Assembly (NCBI GenBank): GCA_003194525.1
Contig: NBIV01000036.1
Coordinates: 124,001 to 188,000 of the forward strand
Source of the DNA: Gracilariopsis chorda
Taxonomy: Eukaryota; Rhodophyta; Florideophyceae; Gracilariales; Gracilariaceae
Reading direction: 5' to 3'
Length of the DNA stretch: 64,000 nt
The notes beneath the pieces are model-generated. The model was not told the DNA's origin. It did not search any database and saw only the letters and a program-made list of their open reading frames with translations. Position 1 is the first letter of the stretch; each line of letters starts with the position of its first letter. Below are positions 54,675 through 64,000 of the stretch, one piece after another. The position numbers and the translations under genes were made by a program.

Positions 54675-55970
54675 GTGACCGATGCCGTCCCTGGGCATCG
54701 GTTTTGTCACCACAAGTCATGGGCCCTGGACACGCCCAGATCTCTGCCAGACACCCCAGATTCATACGAAGACAGAACAGATCCCACGACCACTCTCGTC
54801 TTCGGGATTCTCATTACAACTGCAAAGTTCTTCAATGGGAATTGTCCTCATCTAGCCTCTCAGCAGCTGCAATTTCTCCCAAACCCACACCGTCTAACAT
54901 GGAATCAATTTCTCAGCCAACTTCCTCATACACAAATCTCACATTCTGACAACATGCTTAAGTCATCAACGCTGCTTTGCAGGATGCCGAATCACTTCTC
55001 CAATCCGACTTTGCAGCTTCAGTGGATCCCGCTACCTCTGGTTGTTCCACCAAGGTGTCCTATAAGGTGAAGGTGGTAACAATGCAAGGCATTCCCAAAA
55101 GTATTATCGACTAACTCTCACCTGACATTCTCACAAAATCGTCATTTCAGATCATAGGCGTCTGATCTCACCATGTCCATCGAAGCAACATGGAGACTCA
55201 CGATGTTCTCACCCGTGAAGACAGAACCATATCTCACACATCAGAAACGCCAATCGACGACTACTTCACTCAACATCTCTCTCTTCACAAGAAGATGTTC
55301 AACGCTCAGTTTCCAAACCTTTCTGATGAGCTCACAAAAGATAAATGCTTCAACAAACTAAAGTCAAATCCCAATACCTACCAACTTGCGAATGTCATGG
55401 CGGTTCCTAGCCCTCAACTATTCATGAATTTACCAACCGCCTTCAACATGTCACTTTGGTCCAACAAATCATACCCGATCCATACATCTCCTTACGCAGA
55501 GGCTTCTAACCCCTCCAATTCCGTATACTATGAATCCTCTCACGTGTCCACGTCACTTTCGCAGCAGACCGTACTCCAATCAACCACGCCCTTTGGGCTA
55601 TACTGGAAAATCATGTCGCGTCCACGGCGGCGTCACACACAGTGACGCAGAATGTAAGCTATAGAAACTCAAAGTCAAACATCACGCTAATGCTGGTAAG
55701 CATATCCCGTCTTATCAGCAGATGCTTCAAGAACTGTAACTATGCATGAGCAATCTACAAGAGAACATGGAACCGGATGCCCAGCCTCCGAACGATGGTA
55801 GTTTTATCCTCGATTCCGCCGCACACCCCACCCATCTAGCCTACCATCACCACTCCATAAAATCTCCTCCTCGTTGCAGTTACTGTCAATCTGCCACCAG
55901 CGATGTATCTCCTACTGTTATACAGGGCCTTGGGAAAATCCAGGATATGATACTGATATAGAAGTGATAT
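54675..55970 (+). mobile_element. Ty1/copia gag-protease fragment (fossil)
   Basis: Gag sequence (best at 55190-55450, TPIDDYFTQHLSLHKKMFNAQ) resembles that of copia element 1 (AIDEYITQHTDVRQKM), followed by a protease piece FILDSAAHPTHL near 55800. No LTR, integrase or reverse transcriptase was found beside it, so only a 1.3-kb piece remains. Several breaks; old. Confidence 0.7.
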
Positions 55971-58774
55971 CTCATGAAGACATAAGAAAGCTAAGAGGAG
56001 TCAAGAGGTTTAATATGGTAAAGATATACTAATAAAAACATTTGCTTATTTTTGGATACTTACTAGATGTTTGTACGATATGTCATTGATAGTGGATCGA
56101 GGGGATTACGAAAGCTCTTGATATAGGTCTGATATGTTTTGAAATTTCCGGTATCAGAAACTGTTGCAACTTACCTCACAAACATATGAAATATATATTC
56201 TCCTCTATCGTGAGTGTCACAGAAGTATATTGTCAGATTCAGGAATATACCGAAAATATTTCTGATGCAAATATCAAATTTATAAGTTCTGCGTTAGAAT
56301 TATCAGAGTCATATCAGACATATATCTCAGATTTCCGCAGAGTTACCAAAGAATATCGTGGCTGTACATCGAGCGTTGTGGGCCCCATTACATTACGACA
56401 TGACATCCAAGAGAAAACTCGCATCCAGAGAGAATCATACGCGTTCAAATAGAAATTTTGGCATCTTCCCTTTCCACAGCATGAAGGCAGCTGAAACACC
56501 CCTGCCTATGGTCAGTGGCACGGCCACTCAAACAATCTTGCAGACGAAGCGAGGTAAGCATTTGCCATGAATCTGAGCAACATCAAACGTAGGAAACGTA
56601 GAGAGCAGCAGTGATTTTCACTGGGCTGGACCTTCTGAAGTTCAATTTTTTCCTATTCATGAAGCCTTTACTTTGTCACTCTATTCTGAAAACGATCAGG
56701 GCAGTTTGAAGAACATTAAAAATTTGCTTTACGGGGTCGTATAAAAGACGAAGAACGAGATATTGGGAACTTCCAGTGGAAATTGGCGATACAATTTTGA
56801 TGTAGAACCAGTATCGCGGAAAGATGTAGTTAAGAGGTAAATCCGATATATACGCTACCCGAACTTGATACATAAATGTTATTTCAGATTATATGTTCGC
56901 TATGGACAAGATATAAGCTTCTTATATTTGTTTTACATACCGATAGAGTTCTCATACATGTTTGATAGAGTTTGAATATATTGTCAAATATGCTACATCT
57001 AAAAATTGCTTAAAGCCCTATAAAAAACATGTGAGAATTATATCGGGTTCTAGCGTGATAAATGTGCAAATGCACTGCCAGTTTGAAAAATATATTACAG
57101 CTTTAGATTCGATGCATCGGAAGTACATCAATTCTGCTATTATTTATCGCGGTAATATCGAAGTTGTATCTTGGATTTCCACAGGGAACTACATCCAGAA
57201 CGAAACAGTACAGGCGAGGAAAGTAAAATCATGCATATACGCATCAAGGACTCAACTGTTTTGCACTTTGCTATTTTCACGCTTCAAGCCTCATGAATGA
57301 TAGTGTACCAGAGATGCTTCATTTTACCACGAACGTGTTTTGTTCGTTGACATTAGTAGGATATGTGCCACTGACTTCCATAAAAGTCACCTGAAACTCG
57401 CCTCTTCAGTAATGCCGGAACCAGGAAAATCTGGGCATTCCAATTTCACTGTCCTGTGTAGTTATCAACAGACTTATTGCATGCTGATGTAGGAGTAATT
57501 GACGTCCTCCGAAGACATTACATCACTGCTAACATGTTCTGAAGAGATATTTCTTGAAACCGTTCACAAGTGTCTCGTTGCCCTCACTGGCTCTTTCTAA
57601 GTTCACGAGCCGAGCCTCTACTCTCTACGGAAAGAAAAGCTTCATGGAATGAGAATGAGTGAGTTAGCATAGTGCTCTGATCCTTCCCGGAGTCAGTTTC
57701 ATAACATTCTCAAGCACAGTTGGGCCTGGGACAACGGTACTGTACTGTTTAATGCTTGCCTAGTTCTGGTAGTCCATATTAACTCTTTTGAACCGAACAA
57801 AATAATGTCCAGGGTAGTAGACATAAGATTTTCCAATAGAAACACGACAAGAGCCTTCGTTTCGTTGGCTTAAATGGCATATTAGCATTGTGCCACCATT
57901 CTTTTCATGCACATCTTGTTCTTGGAGATTTCAAGCGCACACTATCTCAGTAGAACGTCTGTTGGTGAATCGTCGTCTTCAGGGAACAGAAACGACCGCA
58001 ACGGATCTGAACATGTCGTTCTCTACTTTCCGGGGATTTTAGTTCGCTCCTTTAATCCCTAGATGTCACAGTACAACGCCCAGCGCCATCAGCGACACAG
58101 GAATACAGTTCTGCATTTGAGCAGAAAATATCGAGTCCTTCACCGCGACACAAACTTTTGAACAGCATGCAATCAATGCGTCAAGATACGCGCACTTGCA
58201 GTCTATCCCATGAACAAAACCTTTCTGATCAGTTACCTGAAACATCGTATGGCCGTGAAACCAATTCGCTGGTTTCCAGAAAACCTTTGACAAACGAATC
58301 AGCTCAACCGGTATCGCCGCAAAAGGCAAGATCACACAGTATATCGAGGATATTTTTTGCGTATATTGTGGCGGTACACCCTGTTGTTGGATGCAAAATG
58401 GTTCTTCCGTTATTAAGAAAGTGTCCTGTGATTACCCGGTCATGGAAAAATGCTCAGCTAGAAACAACGAAGCACGCAAGAGCGCGTATAAAACTTTCAT
58501 TTACGAGAGATACGGTGTTCTGGGGAGGGGGAGGAGCATTCAGGTTCCACAATGTGCGATGTAGGGCGTCAGAAGAGTGTGACCAGATGCAAAAAGAGCA
58601 TATATGGGATTCAAGGAAAGCTATTTCACTTGTTGTGAAACATCTTTGCGCTCCTAATCGTTGCCTTCACTGTGTTACGACGCGCTCTACGGCCGTTGGT
58701 AATTTCACTGCGTTTAGTGTGTTCGACGGCGTAAGAGACGTCAGGGCTCCTCTCTCGGACGCGCTCACTGACTT
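55971..58774. other. AT-rich region without recognised genes
   Basis: 2.8 kb. 55970-57060 is rich in GATAT and ATATC steps. A plus-strand frame at 56186-56452 and a 241-codon plus-strand frame at 58158-58883 (first ATG 58167, some Cys, no known motif) are unrecognised. The latter overlaps the end of the piggyBac copy on the other strand and may be chance. Confidence 0.35.
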
Positions 58775-60658
58775 TTACAAGCCAAAATACTTGACATGGA
58801 AGCCACGCTTACATTCCATGCACGAAAACCTTGTATACGCCTCTTTTTCTTGCGTGCATAGCAGTTTGCAGAGATACCAGTGAGTACTCTTGCAGCCTTC
58901 TGTCTCGAGCAGTATGTGCGAGTTGATATTATTGGACCCACATGAAGATAAATCGGTAGATACACCCTTCTGCCCTTCCATTGAATAAAGAGAAGTGCTC
59001 TCTTGCTTGTACATTAGGTAATCAGCAACGAGAAAAAGAATTATTCTCTGCTTCATGAGCCCAACGTCAATAATACTTTCCCCTTCGGATCCAATAGCTT
59101 TCAGTAAAGCATGCGCATTGATGATCCTTGCATCCAGAAAAAACGTAAGCATACTAATCGGCACATGGCTTTTCTTACAAACAGTAGCCGATATTGATAT
59201 ATATTGATCAAACCTATCGATACTACTCATAAAAAGGCTATATGCCACAATAATCGAAGGAAAATGGAGTGTCGTTCGCGCTAATGTTTCGTCACCAGTC
59301 CATCTATTCAAGGAAGTAAGACCATGCACACATCTGACTGCATGTGCATCTCGCATTTGTACACGACAAGAAAGTGTTTTCGCTAGATCATTCGTGTAGA
59401 ATGTAACAACCGCTCTGTGCTGAAACACAATGAAACCATAGTTCTCCGCCACGGATGGGCCTTCATTTGCTCCTTTTTCTCTCTGGTATACTTGAACTAG
59501 ATACCATCCACCTCTCAACGCCTTTTCGAGCTATTCGATGGCCTCTTCTAGTGCCGGACGGTTTGGTACATCGATATCCTAAATCGCACAGCCCCCAAAA
59601 CTTTACATTCAGAATCACTCATACGGAATAAATGCCTCGCAAGGACGTGTCTAGTACAGAAGTTCTCCATTACCATAAGCCTCCTGCGCTCAGGTTTTGA
59701 TGATAACAGCGTCTGATGGGCCATTTGCGACCACCAAAGAGCGGAAGGAGAGCCCTGCTGTACCATAGTCCCATCAATAGTCTTTTCCACTCTTCCTCTC
59801 AAGTTCTTAAATACGTTTGTGTAGCGAGTTACTGGTGTTTGTCCTGACCTATTACCTGAACCGTTATCCTGGAAACCGTGGAGGAACGCATGTGACCACC
59901 CCACCACAGCGTAGAATCGTATGCCAAACTTGACAGGCTTACTTGTCACATAAGACTTTGCAGCAGTACGTCCTTTAAAACGTACGGAGTGTTCATCAAG
60001 AAGAGTAACTCCAACTGCAACCGCTAATGTTGTTGCGTTTCGTGCAAAGTGTTCCACAATTTGTCGGCTCTGTCACAAAGGGTATACCACAGCTATCTCT
60101 GGATTGTGCGTTGGCACATAACCGCAGCGCCCGACGAATATTGCGAAATGTATCTCGGCTCATTGTCTTCTGAAAGAATGAAATGCCGCGTAATCTTGAT
60201 GTGTTCCAATAGTCCCGAAGTCGGTTAACTCAATAAACCGATGTAGCTAACTCCAGGCTCAAATATTCTTGTTACTCGTCCATGCGAAGGGGCTTGCGCT
60301 GCTTGCCACTTCGAAGCAGCTCCTTAATAGTCCAAGAATTTACACATTCCAGATAAGAGTTATTGAGGAAGAGATTGAATAGATCGAGTTTGGTTTTCTG
60401 TGCGTACGTTCGGCGGATGAGCCGATCCTTCAACGGGTGCAAACTAATTAAAATAGTCCAATTAGCGCAGTAAGATTTGCTTTTGCACAATTCTTGTTTC
60501 TTAATTGCACCTAATGCCGTTACTACAGAATCTTCTTCGTCGCATGTTTCATAGTATTCACCACTGGCATCGTCAGTATTACATTCCTTGTTGTTGGTTA
60601 GCTCAGTGATTTCTGGGGAGACATCATTCGAAGGAAAGACGGACAGACAAACGTTCAT
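58775..60658 (-). mobile_element. piggyBac element, transposase region
   Basis: A minus-strand piggyBac copy with all transposase parts in order. Inverted ends were not found, so the limits given are those of the coding region. Related to the fragment at 30300-31191. Confidence 0.75.
58775..60658 (-). pseudogene. piggyBac transposase, three pieces
   Basis: The N-terminal piece (60272-60658, ATG 60658) is acidic and ends in a Lys-rich stretch. The middle piece (59548-60057) holds the first catalytic Asp in LLDEHSVRFKGRTAAKSYV, SKPVKFGIRFYAVVGW, and VMENFCTRHVLARHLF, where the usual second Asp of this D-N-F/Y block is Glu. The C-terminal piece (58775-59518) holds VVTFYTNDL, SLFMSSIDRFDQYIS and a Cys-rich zinc-binding tail (HWYLCKLLCTQEKEAYTRFSC). 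The pieces lie in different frames with stops between 60057 and 60272 and near 59530, so it is inactive. Confidence 0.8.
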
Positions 60659-61129
60659 TCTGAGTCAACACCAGACGCCTAATATGAACGAAATGTCTGC
60701 CAAGAGTGCTTCAAAGATGGCCATTGTGAATGGAGACACGCTGACCACCAGTTGGGACGTGGTTTACAGTCCACTCGTCCCGACTGGAGGCACCAAATAA
60801 ATGACCTCGCTGATCTGCCTTCACCAGCATGATGGGAGGAGGGAGACAGTGGAGAAGACACAAAGCTAGACACAGCTACATGGTAGCATCGCATGCGGTT
60901 ATCGATAACACCGCCGACGTGAGAAAGACGTATCGAGAACAATATCGAAAACGTAAGGGACACAGCAACCGCCGGCGCAAAAGCCGACACTGAATAAACC
61001 CTGCTGTAGGCTTCTCTCAAACGCAAGGCTTATCTGCACAAAACAGTGAGAAACGCTAACGTTCTCCACTCTCTATAGCACTTGCGCCTTCGGCGCGCCT
61101 TGCGCCCACCCACCTTTTCCCGGAATTGC
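60659..61129. other. Spacer between piggyBac and the minisatellite
   Basis: No gene recognised; frames on both strands lack domain likeness. Confidence 0.35.
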
Positions 61130-61740
61130 GCATACTCGTTTTGCGCCCCCAGACCATCTCCCGCTTCTCGTGTTGCGCTCCCAAACCGTCTTCCGCCCCC
61201 CGGCAGCCCGTGAACACTCCGCTCTCTCCGCGCTGGACTTGCGCCTTCTCGTGTTGCGCTCCCGAACCGTCTTCCGCCCCCCCGGCAGCCCGTGAACACT
61301 CCGCCCTCTCCGCGCTGGACTTGCGCCTTCTCGTGTTGCACTCCCGAACCGTCTTCCGCCCCCCCGGCAGCCCGTGAACACTCCGCCCTCTCCGTGCTGG
61401 ACTTGCGCCTACACTTGTGAACACTCCGCCCTCTCCGCGCTGGACTTGCACCTACTCGTGTGCACACTCCGCCCTCTCCGCGCTGGACTTGCGCCTACTC
61501 GTGTTGCGCTCCCAAACCGTCTTCCGCCCCCCGGCAGCCCTTGCACACTCCGGACAACCACACACACTGCGAACAACGTTCTCCCCCCGGACAGCCCGTG
61601 CACATTCCGCGTTCCCCGCGCAAGACTTGGGCCTACTGGTGTGGCGCTCTCAAACAATCTCCCCCCCCCCCGGCAGCCCGTGCACACTCCGCCATCTACA
61701 CGCTGGACAACCTTCCCCCGCCTGCGCCCATTGTTGAGTC
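61130..61740. repeat. GC-rich tandem repeat, 82-bp unit
   Basis: Units starting GCCCGTGAACACTCCGC begin at 61206, 61288 and 61370, exactly 82 bp apart and nearly identical. On either side are shorter, diverged units of 30 to 45 bp around CTCTCCGCGCTGGACTTGCG. C-rich on the plus strand with Cn tracts of 6 to 10. Because 82 is not a multiple of three, open frames shift from unit to unit; those frames are not genes. Confidence 0.85.
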
Positions 61741-62527
61741 GCTGCCAAACCCCCCCCCGTATCCGGCGTTGCGTTAGAGCGTGCGCACTAGAAGCTTCTT
61801 GAAAGCCACCGTGTCGTTGAACAACCCTTGCCCCTGGCTTGTGGTCTGGACCGATCACCTGAAGCTTCTAGTGGCGACACATCGCAGTTACTGCACGCTC
61901 CGCATAACCGCCTTCATCATTGGACCACGAACACAGACGGTGAACCGGAACTATTATATAAAGTCCTGAATAAGGCCTCCGCCGCTATTAACCCTTCAGG
62001 GAAGTTAGCACTTGGCTGAGCTAAGGTTCGCAAGCCGAATACCGGTTGGTAATCGACTGGGGACTTGAACTAAGCCTGCGGATAGCGCACTTGCCGTATA
62101 ACTGGCTCAGCTGGGGTGAGTGTAGCTGTTCGTAAGGGGACAGGGTGTCTCGTCGTTCGGCCCGGACCTTAGTGAAGACAAGGACGTTTCAAGGAGTAAG
62201 ATCGCCGCGCAAGTAGCCGTAAGGAATCAGAGGAGGCCAACTGGTGAACACATATCACGTTGTTAGTAACCTCTCCTGGACATTCCGTAGGTTGCACGCA
62301 CCCTCGTTCTGGATTGTGCAGAACTTGGGCGGGCCGCTGAAATCGCATCTCACCGAGAGAGTCTTACTCGGAGCCAGAGGTCTGACCTTTAGGGAACCGG
62401 AGATAGTATCTCCTGCCAGTGGACCCGGCTACGCAAAAGTAGTAGAAGGATCCCTCAACCGGTGGGGGACTGGTGAAGAATTCTATCTGCCAGTCTCCTT
62501 TAGTCTCGCGTTGAGTGATACTCCGCG
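61741..62527 (+). other. Probable 5' LTR and leader of copia element 5
   Basis: Lies directly upstream of a copia gag. A TATATAAA at about 61954 could be the LTR promoter. Since the second LTR is outside the window, the ends cannot be set. No gene seen. Confidence 0.4.
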
Positions 62528-64000
62528 ATGGACTCTGAGACTTACCAAGAAAATAAACGTATACCCCGTCTAAAAGGGGGCGCCGATTACTACACTTGGC
62601 GCATATACATTAGGGATCTCATGCACTCCCTCCAATCATTATTCGTGCTTTCGGAACCTCGTCCAAATGAAGGACGCGCTGCAGCTCGAAAGAGATGGGA
62701 CGACGCCGATCGAAAGGCAAGATCGGCCATCGTCCAAAACCTTGACACACAGCCGATCGTCGCAGTTTCGGAACTGCTCGAAAGAGAACACTGCTCTGCT
62801 TTGGAGGTATGGAATAAACTCGAGTCTACATATAAGAAGGACAACCTACAATCCAAATTGAACCTCCGCCAAAAGCTAAGCACCTTGACATTCAAGGATG
62901 GCGACGGCGTACAGAGACATTTACTCGAGTTGGAGACAACCTACTTAGAACTTGCTAGACTGGGTGACCCACTCACGGAAAAGGAGCGAACTGCGACTCT
63001 GCTCCGTACCTTGCCAGACTCACTAATGGCAATCACATTATTGGCGGACGCAACCAACATGGAATACGATCAAGTCGTTTCGCTTGAGCGATCCGAAATG
63101 GACCGACGTGTTCATCGGGCATCGACATATACCACGAAGGCTACAGAAGCCAAGAAAGATGGCATTCACCCCTAATCCGCTGCGAAAAAGACTACAACCC
63201 GACGCAAGCAGCATTCAAAAGGGAACAAGAAGGGAGTTGTATGTTGGAATTGTGGACGCATAGGCCACATCAGGGCCGAATGTTGGCGCAAGAAAAATAA
63301 AAACCAACAACAGCCCAACAATAAAAACTCCAATAATAATAAACATAACAAAGGCGAAGGACGCAATAACAATCGAGCTTGGGACTCTAACAACTTCACC
63401 GACGCCCACAACCAAGGGCGACCAAACGCTAACCGCCACCACGGAGACAGAGAAAGGAACCACTACCGCGGATTCATAGCATTAGCTAATGCCAGTCTCC
63501 ACCAGGACAACATAACCCCAACATGGCTGGACTCTGGGGCTAGTCATGTTTTCATCAAGGACAAATCGTTGTTCTGGGAATATCACCAAACACCTCCGCA
63601 AACCGTAAACACTTGCGACCACCAGTCAGAGATCGTAGGCTGTGGAAAAATAAAGCTACCCTTTGGAACCGGACTCATGTTAACCGCCAAACATACCCCA
63701 ACCTTCGACTCTAACTTGGTATCCTTATCTGTCCTGGTGAATTACGTCGAGGTGCAATACTCAAACGGATTCGTAATTAAAGACCGCACAACGGGCCAAG
63801 TCATACAACACTCCACCCCGAAGGACGGACTCTATCCCCTACCGAGCCCCGTATTACCACCACAGGTACAAGCTGCAACACATGCACCTGACAACAGAGC
63901 CAAGGATTGGCACGAGAAACTCGGACACCCTGGAAGAGAGAAACTCTTGACATGCATTGATTTATATCAAGGGGTACCTAAACTCTCCCCATATGAAGTC
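62528..64000 (+). mobile_element. Ty1/copia element 5, 5' half, cut by the window edge
   Basis: Gag starts at ATG 62528 with GGADYYTWRIYIRDLMHSL, a UBN2-type capsid region (LLRTLPDSL), followed by the zinc knuckle CWNCGRIGHIRAEC (CX2CX4HX4C, near 63247), an Asn/Gln-rich linker, the protease motif WLDSGASHVFI (near 63520) and the GAG-pre-integrase WHEKLGHPGREKLLTC at the right edge. It is much better kept than the others and therefore probably the youngest copy here; about one break is visible in this part. Confidence 0.85.

Noticed and set aside
58158-58883. 241-codon plus-strand frame as a gene
   Set aside because: No motif, no good ATG context, and its end overlaps the piggyBac transposase on the opposite strand; kept only as a note.
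61030-61467. Repetitive Arg/Gly/Ala-rich frames on both strands
   Set aside because: They are translations of the 82-bp tandem repeat, which cycles through frames because its length is not a multiple of three.

Overview
The window looks like nuclear DNA of a photosynthetic eukaryote, most probably a red alga (inference). It has compact genes with few, short introns (69 to 117 nt), a nuclear FKBP with a plastid-lumen type leader, a CCA1/REVEILLE-type SHAQKYF MYB gene, and two gene islands set in dense transposon debris, a layout reported for florideophyte genomes. No ribosomal RNA, tRNA or CRISPR was recognised. || Layout. 1-950: nothing recognised. 951-10345: two Ty1/copia fossils, head to tail on the minus strand. 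10672-18795: gene island 1, with SLU7 (+), proteasome alpha PSMA1 (-), a lumenal FKBP (+, two exons), Pelota/Dom34 (-), an uncharacterised Cys-rich protein (+) and a PCIF1-type NPPF methyltransferase (-, spliced). 19430-26705: a third copia fossil of a different lineage, with 250-bp LTRs and a long antisense reading frame between pol and the 3' LTR. 27362-30036: a PIF/Harbinger-type DNA transposon with two converging genes. 30300-31191: piece of a piggyBac transposase. 31476-34258: two roughly 800-bp hairpin-rich units facing each other as a large inverted repeat. 35175-43168: gene island 2, with an AAMP/Sqt1-like WD40 gene (+), mitochondrial ribosomal protein uS9 (-), a 77-aa membrane protein (+), TTC4/Cns1 (-, three exons), a decayed bZIP-like locus and the SHAQKYF MYB gene (-). 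44764-45951: a Tc1/mariner copy. 46417-53300: two copies of a piggyBac-like family bounded by CTAG and sharing one CTAG; the second carries an insert related to the hairpin units. 54675-55970: copia gag fragment. 58775-60658: another piggyBac copy. 61130-61740: a GC-rich 82-bp minisatellite. 62528-64000: 5' half of a further copia element, cut by the window edge. || The host genes are general housekeeping functions: splicing (SLU7), protein turnover (PSMA1), ribosome rescue and assembly (PELO, Sqt1-like), mitochondrial translation (uS9), Hsp90 co-chaperone (TTC4), plastid-lumen folding (FKBP), mRNA cap methylation (PCIF1-like) and transcription (MYB). They are packed as convergent and divergent pairs, not as operons. 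The least expected material is the inverted hairpin-rich units, the CTAG-bounded transposon family and the antisense frame inside the third copia element.
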